Below the pieces are notes generated by a model. That model was given only the letters and a program-made list of their open reading frames with translations. It was not told the DNA's origin and did no database searches. Shown one piece after another: positions 1 through 5,711 of a stretch of 5,711 nt of DNA (position 1 is its first letter; each line of letters opens with the position of its first letter). Source of the stretch: JACNKV01 sp964645915 (GTDB lineage Bacteria > Fidelibacterota > Marinisomatia > Marinisomatales > JACNKV01); the NCBI GenBank assembly GCA_964645915.1, contig CAZYDH010000043.1, forward strand, positions 1 to 5,711, in the 5' to 3' direction. The position numbers and the translations under genes were made by a program.

Positions 1-877
1 TCAATGTATGGGTGGTTGGATCTTCCCACGGATGATCATATCCTTTTGCCACTCCACCGGTAACCATCACATCGATTCCTTCAACCCGATGTGCCAATTC
101 CATCGCATTTAAACCGTGTATTTGGTCTTCAGGAGTTTCACCTTCTTCCAAACTTAATATTAATGCATCATATTCATCTTCACGATCATAAGGGATTCCA
201 AGATGAGCAAGAAAAATGATAATATCTGCCCCATTTGATTTTGCTTCGTCGATCATTGTATTTGTTGTCTGGATTTCAGGGAGGAAAGACAAACCTTCAG
301 TGTTCCCGGGGAGTGTTTGCTTCGGAATCTCAGTCTGTGTTAACCCGACGATAGCAATGGTAACATCTTCGATTTGTTTATAGATAATCGGTGATAACCA
401 CTCAGGCTTATTTCCGGATGATTTCTCAACGATGTTTCCAGACAGGAATGGGAAATTAGCTAATTGTGCTAATTCTGTTAAATTTTCAACTCCTTGGTCA
501 AAATCTTTTAATCCGGGTGTAAGGGCATCGTATTCCATTTTATTCATCCATTCAATGATCTTTTTTCCACCGTCTATTGTTCCAAGCGATGTCCCTTGAA
601 ATAGATTCCCAGCATCCATTAAAAGAACAAATTCTCCTGATCTTTCAGCATCTTCTCTTATATTATTAACGTATTCATAAGCACCCGCCCCGCCACTCAG
701 CATCGGACCAAATTCCGGATTCATAAACCAAGCAGGCGTTTGATGGATAGCACCATGGATATCATTTGTAAATATTAAATGGAGTTTTATATCCTCTCCG
801 TAAAGAGTTGATATTGAAATACAAATCGATAAGGATATCGTTTTTATTAAATTATTTATTGGGCTCAATTTTTTCAC
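1..877 (-). CDS. 5'-nucleotidase/UshA-type metallophosphatase-like protein, N-terminal part, probably catalytically defective (partial)
   Basis: This reading frame is open for 292 codons and leaves the window at its left edge, so the C-terminal nucleotide-binding domain of the family is not visible. Residues 1-27 look like a Sec signal peptide: Lys-Lys, a hydrophobic run, then LYG before EDIKLH, which places the protein in the periplasm or on the surface. The calcineurin-like metallophosphatase domain starts with LIFTNDIHGA (residues 33-42), the family's first metal motif. The later blocks align clearly: DAGNLFQGTS (88-97), ALTPGLKDFD (118-127), FPFLSGNI (142-149), GADIIIFLAHLG (216-227) and DVMVTGGVAKG (269-279). 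Known family members have GD, GNHE/D and GH-x-H where this protein has GN91, GLKD (122-125) and GVAK (275-278). Only D39, H41 and H225 of the usual ligands remain. Hydrolase activity is therefore doubtful. The start is a GTG 4 nt after the preceding stop. No Shine-Dalgarno is evident, and the next in-frame Met (52) lies inside the domain. A TTG at codon 4 is the only close alternative. Homology is secure; loss of activity is inferred. Confidence 0.88.
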   Translation of the reverse strand, partial: MKKLSPINNLIKTISLSICISISTLYGEDIKLHLIFTNDIHGAIHQTPAWFMNPEFGPMLSGGAGAYEYVNNIREDAERSGEFVLLMDAGNLFQGTSLGTIDGGKKIIEWMNKMEYDALTPGLKDFDQGVENLTELAQLANFPFLSGNIVEKSSGNKPEWLSPIIYKQIEDVTIAIVGLTQTEIPKQTLPGNTEGLSFLPEIQTTNTMIDEAKSNGADIIIFLAHLGIPYDREDEYDALILSLEEGETPEDQIHGLNAMELAHRVEGIDVMVTGGVAKGYDHPWEDPTTHTL

Positions 878-881
878 GGAA

Positions 882-2240
882 TTATAACGAATAGGTGATG
901 GAGAAAGTTGAAATTGTATTGAATTCTTTAACGGTGTCCAGAAATTCGGATTCTTCAGAGACGGCTTTAAATAAATCTTCATATCGATATGTTAATCCAC
1001 CAAAGATGATACCGAAATCAAATGTGGCATTGCCCCATTTGTATGACCCTCCAGTAGTGATCCTGGTGGTTTCAAACTCTTGACCTAACGGTGATTCCGA
1101 GTAAATAAATCCAAATCGGAAAGGGATCTTATTTTGAAATATATGCTCAACCCCACCACGAATTTCCCATGTCTCTTGGAAATGGAATGGCACTTCGGCT
1201 AATTGTTCATCAACAGGAGAGTATACTTGAGAAGTAAACTTTGACCAATCAGTATAATGAAATTCGAGCATAGATTTTGTGTCAATTGGATTTTTCATAT
1301 TCACTTCAATACCAAAAGAATATTTATCAGGAAGAATCGTAATCATATATCCTGTTGTATCGAGTTCAAAATAATTCTTGTAGCCAGGGAGTTGTGTTCT
1401 TTCATTCACTTCCGGAAGACTCCACAGATTTTGAAAAGTACACTCAACGCCTGTTTGATAAGAAAATCCGAACGTCAACCCATTTTTAGGTTGAACCGAA
1501 ATTCCTGCAGTATAAACAACAGGTGTTTTATCTAAACTTATTTCACTTTCTCTTATGAATGTAGTATCAGATGCAAGCGCATCATCTTGGCTTAACACAT
1601 TAACATTATATCTGTCTTTTAGGTTTTTTCCATTAAGCCAATGTCCCCCAACACCAATTTTGACGGCATCAAACGGAGAAAAACTGAAACCCAGATCTGT
1701 GGATATGATCTTTCCGGATCGGTTTATTTCGTGATAACCGCGTAACGGATCTCGATTATATGTGCCGGTTGGTAGACTTCCTCTTACTTCCTCTGTATAA
1801 TCATAAGTAAAGTCCCAAAAGATCGATCGAGCTAATCCGAAATATACATTCTTTGGAAGTGAGAAAATTATTCCTCCGTCTAGATTGGAATACCAATATC
1901 GATTTGAAACATATGAATTATTCATGACAACATCATCAAACATATCCATTACCGGATAAGATCGTTTTTCTTCAAATCGTTGTAAGTGTCCATTCAATGT
2001 CAAACTGAATAATTGATTTTTTGTATTCAGTAACGCTGGGTTTGTCCATACATTTTCTATACCAACTTGAGTAGAAACACCAACCATCCCCAAAGATAAC
2101 GAACGAGCAGATCTTGTGCCGGTCTCTTGCGGGAAGATCATCGAAAAATATGATTGAGCATCGAGTCGAGTCTCAATCAATGCAATGATCAATAAAAATA
2201 GTGTTATAATCTTTAATAGATCGTGAAATTTAATTTTCAT
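882..2240 (-). CDS. FadL/OmpP1-like outer-membrane beta-barrel protein
   Basis: The 452-aa product has a signal peptide (residues 1-28: MKIKF, a long Leu/Ile-rich segment, then LDA before QSYF) and a mature part of alternating beta strands, as in outer-membrane barrels. RSLSLGMVGVS (46-56) followed by NPALL (67-71) is the N-terminal signature shared by FadL/OmpP1/TodX and PorV-type proteins. The C-terminal third carries FadL-like blocks: TDWSKF (330-335), ETWEIRGGVEH (356-366) and RFGFIYSESP (375-384). It ends in a final strand, TFSITYSL. FadL relatives transport hydrophobic compounds, but no substrate can be read from this sequence. The start was placed at the second of two in-frame ATGs because GAAGG lies 5 nt upstream of it. 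The first ATG, at 2252, would add MKVF and has no Shine-Dalgarno. The gene follows the HhH barrel gene by 26 nt and precedes the 5'-nucleotidase-like gene by 4 nt, so they should be co-transcribed. There is a single Cys. Barrel assignment is firm; exact family and role are less so. Confidence 0.85.
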   Translation of the reverse strand: MKIKFHDLLKIITLFLLIIALIETRLDAQSYFSMIFPQETGTRSARSLSLGMVGVSTQVGIENVWTNPALLNTKNQLFSLTLNGHLQRFEEKRSYPVMDMFDDVVMNNSYVSNRYWYSNLDGGIIFSLPKNVYFGLARSIFWDFTYDYTEEVRGSLPTGTYNRDPLRGYHEINRSGKIISTDLGFSFSPFDAVKIGVGGHWLNGKNLKDRYNVNVLSQDDALASDTTFIRESEISLDKTPVVYTAGISVQPKNGLTFGFSYQTGVECTFQNLWSLPEVNERTQLPGYKNYFELDTTGYMITILPDKYSFGIEVNMKNPIDTKSMLEFHYTDWSKFTSQVYSPVDEQLAEVPFHFQETWEIRGGVEHIFQNKIPFRFGFIYSESPLGQEFETTRITTGGSYKWGNATFDFGIIFGGLTYRYEDLFKAVSEESEFLDTVKEFNTISTFSITYSL

Positions 2241-2245
2241 AAATA

Positions 2246-2250
2246 CCTTC
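2246..2250 (-). promoter_or_regulatory. Shine-Dalgarno site that decides the start of the FadL-like gene
   Basis: On the minus strand GAAGG is followed by TATTT and then ATG at 2240, a canonical 5-nt spacing. The upstream in-frame ATG at 2252 overlaps this motif and has only A/T-rich sequence before it. The site therefore favours initiation at 2240. It is the clearest ribosome binding site in the window. Confidence 0.6.
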
Positions 2251-2266
2251 ATTTATTTTGACGAAC

Positions 2267-4717
2267 TTAAAATGCGTAATCAACTTGGATTCTAACATCC
2301 GAATTTTCAACCAACCCATTCAATCCATTCATATTTTTTCTTACATAAGCTTCAGAATCTTCAGGAGCAAAAGCATAGTTTGTGATTGGTAAATTTGTAT
2401 CTGTTGTCCATTTAACACGTAATGCCCAGTGATCTCCAAGTTTTGAAAATAGTGCTACCCAGAAACGAAATGCATCCGTAGAGGAATCAAAAACACGGAA
2501 ATCAGTGTCTTCAAAATTCCAGATAAAACCGTTGTAAATCATTGCCTGACTCATGATCTTTAAACGGTCGGTGATATTATGTGTCACTTTAAATCCTAGT
2601 GCTTCACTCCCCGTTCCTGCACCTCCAACCAACGCAGGAGCTCTCCCCGTTGTTGGATCGACCGTCAATCTGCGTCGATTGGTAAAATCTACCGAGGAGT
2701 TCACATATAACAACTCGACACTATTATATCTGGACAACCTGAGTTGAGCGCGAACAATGGTTTCTCTGGAGAAGAATGTCGATGGATCCATTTCATTATA
2801 AGCACCGCGCATTTGCCACTTTTGACGAATATTAAATCGATAATTAAATACCGGTCGATATTGCAATTTGACGACGGTTCTATAATAACGTGCATTGTCT
2901 GCGACCCGTGTCCATGTATCAAAATTAGTACTCAGAACAAATTGTCGATGAAATTGATATCTGCTTTCAAAATACACACCTCTCTCAGATTGTGGTTGTG
3001 CAGATGCATTATACAAAAAACCAAAAATTGGATCTTCTAAATAAAACGTGTCCTCGAAGATTGTTCCTTTATACCGTTGGTAATTGGAAAATGAACGCTG
3101 ATAAGGATTGTCAAATTCCAAATCATAATCACGATAGACAACTAGAAATGTTAAGCTGTTAAACTGTAAATATGCGCTCAAAACAAGTGCACGAGGATCC
3201 GTTTCAAAATCTCCCGCAATACCGTCTTTATCTAAAATGCCATATTCTCCCTGTAGGGCAAGATTGTTTATAACGGTAGTAAAATCCATCCCGAAAACTC
3301 TTCGCATTGCCAGAGCATCTTTCCAGATTGGTGATTTTGCTGATGAAGCATACATCGCTGCAATTTCTGTATCTGCTGAATTTCCAATAGATGTTAAAAA
3401 TTTTCCTGCATTTTCCGGTGCAATCACTGTTTGTGTAATTTGAGGAGACAGCTCTCGATCATATAAACTTTCATAAGATGAAATCCCGAAGATCATCCCT
3501 GGGGATAAGGCTATACGAAGATTTCCACCGAATGTTAATTCGTTTACCTGATCTAAAACCGGAGGAAGCGAATCAACTTTAAAACCAACATTTGTTCTAG
3601 GAGATAAAGTGATCAGTGTTGAAAAAGTACTGTCGGAGTTTACAATTGCATCTCGAGAATGCAATGAAACAAAACCAAATCCATTAAATATCCCCGATGA
3701 CGCTTGCGCTGCAATTCCCTGCAATGCATATTCATGTGATCTTGATAGATCTGGAAAGACACCGACGACCCGACGGCTCCATCCATAACCTGATCTTCTA
3801 GGTGAAAAGAAATCTGTACTTTCAAAAACAATCCCTTGCCCCATTGTTGCAGTAAAATTACCGAAAATCAAACGGTTGATCGTAATATTCCCGATGGAAA
3901 GATTTCGCAGAGTTAGCGCAATTTTGCCTTTCGGAATATCCAGAGAATCGAACCCATCCATATATCGGTTTTGTTCTCCCATTTGACGATGATAAGCATA
4001 TCCTACTTTCCAGAAACTTCCACTTGTATAAAGTGCTTTGTGTTGAAGATTCCCGGGGTGATTACTCAATGGCGTTGTCGTTCCAACTTCCTCATCAAAC
4101 GATGTATTTGATGGAACGGTTTTATACGTCATATTGTACCAAAAATGGGGGGTCTTTGTTAGGTCTTCTTCACCATACGTAAAAAAGTCCGACATATTTT
4201 TGTATCCCCAATAGGATAAATTTGTCGCTCCTCTCAGAGCCTTTGGATAATCAATACTTCCTTCTTTTTGTCTATTAAGTACAGCAACAGCATCAACCGG
4301 ACTGACATTTTGAAGTGACATTAAATCATCGTAGGTGGCTTTATTGATATTAATAGGTTCAGCTAACCTATCCAACCACACTTCGATCAATCCTTCATTT
4401 GCACCTTCGGTACTTGTCCAATTTTCCACTTTTCTATATTGATCTTGAAGGCGTGATTTTCCACCTTTTATATCTTGAGTTTCTAAAGCAATAAGTGGTT
4501 TTATTGATTGTACGATTGAAGCGTCAAAACCCGGGATATTTGATAATTCATAGATGCTTGTTACCGGTCCTTGGAAAACAACATAATCGTAAAGTTCATA
4601 TGCTTGATCTAAAGTCAAAGGAAGAGATTTTATCTCTTCAAATGTAGCATAATTTAATTGGATCCTTTGACTAAAAAGTGTCGAAACAACCAGTAATATT
4701 AAACTTAATCGTTTCAT
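2267..4717 (-). CDS. Exported helix-hairpin-helix domain protein with large C-terminal beta-barrel-like region
   Basis: The 816-aa product begins with a short signal peptide (MKRLSLILLVVSTLFS, then QRIQ). Two ComEA-type HhH regions follow. The first is at about residues 18-78, where IKSLPLTLDQAYELYDYVV matches helix-hairpin-helix spacing and YELSNIPGF marks the second hairpin. The second, at about 120-180, begins PININKATYDDLMSL, a close match to the ININTA-x-x-x-L opening of ComEA repeats. From about residue 190 to the end the sequence is aromatic-rich alternating beta strand, with GNFTATMGQGIVF (286-298) and the barrel-like last strand VRIQVDYAF. There is no Cys, which suits an envelope protein. 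Similar large HhH-plus-barrel proteins are commonly annotated in Bacteroidota and relatives without a proven role. ComEA itself binds incoming DNA, but the hairpin glycines here are mostly replaced, so DNA binding should not be assumed. The ATG overlaps the stop of the upstream PorV/PorQ-like gene in ATGA, which suggests translational coupling. The domain calls are solid; the function is unknown. Confidence 0.85.
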   Translation of the reverse strand: MKRLSLILLVVSTLFSQRIQLNYATFEEIKSLPLTLDQAYELYDYVVFQGPVTSIYELSNIPGFDASIVQSIKPLIALETQDIKGGKSRLQDQYRKVENWTSTEGANEGLIEVWLDRLAEPININKATYDDLMSLQNVSPVDAVAVLNRQKEGSIDYPKALRGATNLSYWGYKNMSDFFTYGEEDLTKTPHFWYNMTYKTVPSNTSFDEEVGTTTPLSNHPGNLQHKALYTSGSFWKVGYAYHRQMGEQNRYMDGFDSLDIPKGKIALTLRNLSIGNITINRLIFGNFTATMGQGIVFESTDFFSPRRSGYGWSRRVVGVFPDLSRSHEYALQGIAAQASSGIFNGFGFVSLHSRDAIVNSDSTFSTLITLSPRTNVGFKVDSLPPVLDQVNELTFGGNLRIALSPGMIFGISSYESLYDRELSPQITQTVIAPENAGKFLTSIGNSADTEIAAMYASSAKSPIWKDALAMRRVFGMDFTTVINNLALQGEYGILDKDGIAGDFETDPRALVLSAYLQFNSLTFLVVYRDYDLEFDNPYQRSFSNYQRYKGTIFEDTFYLEDPIFGFLYNASAQPQSERGVYFESRYQFHRQFVLSTNFDTWTRVADNARYYRTVVKLQYRPVFNYRFNIRQKWQMRGAYNEMDPSTFFSRETIVRAQLRLSRYNSVELLYVNSSVDFTNRRRLTVDPTTGRAPALVGGAGTGSEALGFKVTHNITDRLKIMSQAMIYNGFIWNFEDTDFRVFDSSTDAFRFWVALFSKLGDHWALRVKWTTDTNLPITNYAFAPEDSEAYVRKNMNGLNGLVENSDVRIQVDYAF
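4714..4717 (-). other. ATGA start/stop overlap (PorV/PorQ-like gene to HhH barrel gene)
   Basis: The TGA ending the upstream barrel gene (4716-4714) shares two bases with the ATG of the HhH gene (4717-4715). Only a weak GGA lies 6 nt before this ATG. Reinitiation or coupled translation is therefore the likely way the downstream gene is translated. Confidence 0.8.
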
Positions 4718-5655
4718 TTAATATCCATGCTAATTGTGATCTGGTGAGTTAATGATAATACCGGATGAGTCAGCAAGCCATAATCTAATATTGTGTTTTT
4801 TATTTTTATACGAAAACCTGCCCCTAATCGATTTGGATTTGAATGTACTCCCGACAAAATTGTTAAACCAGGGGTCAACTCATATTCAAGACCGGCAGAA
4901 TATTGCGTTTCATGACCTTCCGAACGTCTCAGTGAAAAACTCGTCCATACTATTTGATATGGAGAATAGGCTAATCCTATTTCTATCGATTTCGGTAAGT
5001 TGACTAAATTACCTTTCCCAAGTTTCGGGCGATTGAAGTTTTTTATGAACACTCCCATCCAATGCCTTTCACGTAAACTTGCCTGAAAACCAATATCCAT
5101 TCCGAGTGTTTGACTTCTTCCAAGATCAACACCGTCAGATCCGTCACCACTTACTCCAGCTGATTTTCCATAATTCACACTTAGATATTTTGCGCTCACT
5201 CCAAGAGCCAAGGAAGAATTCCTGTCCTTTTGCAGATAGAACCCATAGTGCCCGGATAAAGCTAATTCTTGTGTTAAGAATGTTCCTCCGATAGAAACAG
5301 ACAGATTTTCAACTGATATTCCACCTGTTCCCTTGTTTCCAAAAGGAACAGCAACCGCCATCATTGAATGTGGAAGATATGATAATCCCGATGATTGTGA
5401 GTAAGAAACAGCACCTGAAATATGACCAATCTGACTAAGAGCAGCCGGATTTCTAAATGCTCCAAAAGAATCATTTATGTTTGCAACATTGCTTCCGGCG
5501 AGTGCCATAGATTGAACACCATGATAGATTTGCTCTGTTGTAACCTGGGAAAACCCAGTTGCCGAAAAAAGTATTGTAATCCCTAAGAAGGATAGGATCT
5601 TTTTCTTGATTTTGAAATTCATACTTTGTCGATTGATATTAATTATTTGTCTCAT
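4714..5655 (-). CDS. PorV/PorQ-like outer-membrane beta-barrel protein
   Basis: The 313-aa product has a basic n-region (FKIKKK), a hydrophobic core and a likely cleavage before QVTTEQ at about residue 37. MALAGSNVANINDSFGAFRNPAAL (50-73) is the N-terminal signature of PorV/PorQ and related FadL-clan barrels, where a Gly/Ala-rich stretch leads into NPA. The C-terminal blocks GLEYEL (255-260), GVHSNPNRLGAGFRIK (269-284), LDYGL (290-294) and LTHQITIS (302-309) match the closing strands of the same group. PorV and PorQ act in type IX secretion in Bacteroidota, but this wider family also occurs without that system. No other type IX component is visible here, so that role is not claimed. The first ATG was chosen because it overlaps the upstream stop in ATGA and has GGAG 10 nt upstream. 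A second in-frame ATG at 5622 (MNFKIKKK) would give a more typical short n-region and cannot be excluded. The final residues DIK lack the usual C-terminal aromatic of barrel proteins. Confidence 0.83.
   Translation of the reverse strand: MRQIININRQSMNFKIKKKILSFLGITILFSATGFSQVTTEQIYHGVQSMALAGSNVANINDSFGAFRNPAALSQIGHISGAVSYSQSSGLSYLPHSMMAVAVPFGNKGTGGISVENLSVSIGGTFLTQELALSGHYGFYLQKDRNSSLALGVSAKYLSVNYGKSAGVSGDGSDGVDLGRSQTLGMDIGFQASLRERHWMGVFIKNFNRPKLGKGNLVNLPKSIEIGLAYSPYQIVWTSFSLRRSEGHETQYSAGLEYELTPGLTILSGVHSNPNRLGAGFRIKIKNTILDYGLLTHPVLSLTHQITISMDIK
5652..5655 (-). other. ATGA start/stop overlap (upstream gene to PorV/PorQ-like gene)
   Basis: The TGA at 5654-5652 closes the frame that enters from the right edge, and it overlaps the ATG at 5655-5653. 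This is the same arrangement as at the next junction. It supports both the reality of the upstream gene end and the choice of the first ATG for the PorV/PorQ-like gene. Confidence 0.65.
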
Positions 5656-5711
5656 TGTCCCATCACTCCAATCACAACAGGTGCAGTATCTGTCGTTAAT
5701 TTTCCGGTTTT
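5652..5711 (-). CDS. C-terminal end of an unidentified upstream gene (partial)
   Basis: Nineteen codons and a TGA are open from the right edge of the window in one frame, giving KTGKLTTDTAPVVIGVMGQ. Its stop overlaps the next gene's ATG in ATGA, exactly as at the following junction, and this is the main reason to believe it is a real gene end. The tail is too short to assign to a family. The run APVVIGVMG would suit a beta strand followed by a Gly turn. If real, this gene is co-transcribed with, and lies upstream of, the envelope genes in this window. Confidence 0.55.
   Translation of the reverse strand, partial: KTGKLTTDTAPVVIGVMGQ

Noticed and set aside
805..830. A possible lipoprotein signal in the 5'-nucleotidase-like protein (Cys19 in LSLSICIS).
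   Set aside because: The residue before the Cys is Ile, not Gly/Ala/Ser, and the hydrophobic stretch continues past it to a better signal-peptidase I site after LYG.
822..842. Imperfect dyad symmetry (cgat...atcg) early in the 5'-nucleotidase-like gene.
   Set aside because: The stem is only about 4 bp, lies within the signal-peptide codons, and lacks any terminator or operator character.
2241..2266. A possible promoter or terminator between the HhH barrel gene and the FadL-like gene.
   Set aside because: The gap is only 26 nt, with no inverted repeat and no room for a promoter outside coding sequence. It is explained by the ribosome binding site.
305..4060. The CCCGGG hexamer seen near 305 and again near 4050.
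   Set aside because: Two copies of a palindromic hexamer in unrelated coding contexts, with no shared flanks, are expected by chance.
5110..5150. An Asp/Gly-rich run in the PorV/PorQ-like protein (GVSGDGSDGVDLG, about residues 167-179) resembling a calcium-binding loop.
   Set aside because: Related barrels often have Gly/Asp-rich loops followed by DLG at this place, and there is no repeat or complete calcium-loop spacing.
895..5294. Several plus-strand open frames of 62-98 codons (for example 895-1083, 1257-1535, 2744-3040, 3237-3443, 4752-5003, 5079-5294) and minus-strand frames at 2701-2922 and 3640-3831.
   Set aside because: All lie inside the well-supported minus-strand genes. Their translations show no domain, signal peptide or ribosome binding site, and their composition looks like shadow frames.

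Overview
The window is a compact stretch of one transcription unit. All five coding regions lie on the minus strand, so the operon reads from right to left, and there is almost no space between genes. The DNA is AT-rich (roughly 40 % GC by eye). The gene set is exported beta-barrels of the PorV/PorQ and FadL/OmpP1 types, a large secreted helix-hairpin-helix (HhH) barrel, and a periplasmic 5'-nucleotidase-like protein. This suggests a didermic bacterium of the Fibrobacteres-Chlorobi-Bacteroidetes (FCB) neighbourhood, such as Bacteroidota, Calditrichota or Marinimicrobia. That placement is inferred from protein style and is not proven.

In transcription order the layout is as follows. (1) 5711-5652 holds the last 19 codons of an unidentified upstream gene. 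(2) 5655-4714 is a 313-aa PorV/PorQ-like outer-membrane barrel protein. (3) 4717-2267 is an 816-aa exported protein with two ComEA-type HhH regions followed by a long beta-rich, probably barrel, part. (4) 2240-882 is a 452-aa FadL/OmpP1-like barrel protein (456 aa if an earlier ATG is used). (5) 877-1 is the first 292 codons of a 5'-nucleotidase/UshA-type metallophosphatase-like protein that runs off the left edge. The first two junctions are ATGA start/stop overlaps, the third gap is 26 nt (14 nt to the alternative start), and the last gap is 4 nt. No internal promoter or terminator is visible, and no non-coding stretch is longer than about 26 nt.

All four substantial products carry signal peptides, so the operon builds cell-envelope components. 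Two points stand out. The 5'-nucleotidase-like protein keeps the fold-defining sequence of its family but has lost most of the two-metal active-site residues, which suggests an intact but catalytically silent or repurposed member. The HhH regions of the large barrel protein have lost most of the hairpin glycines that contact DNA. A joint role, such as binding nucleotides or nucleic acid at the cell surface or assembling an envelope complex, is possible but is only inference.
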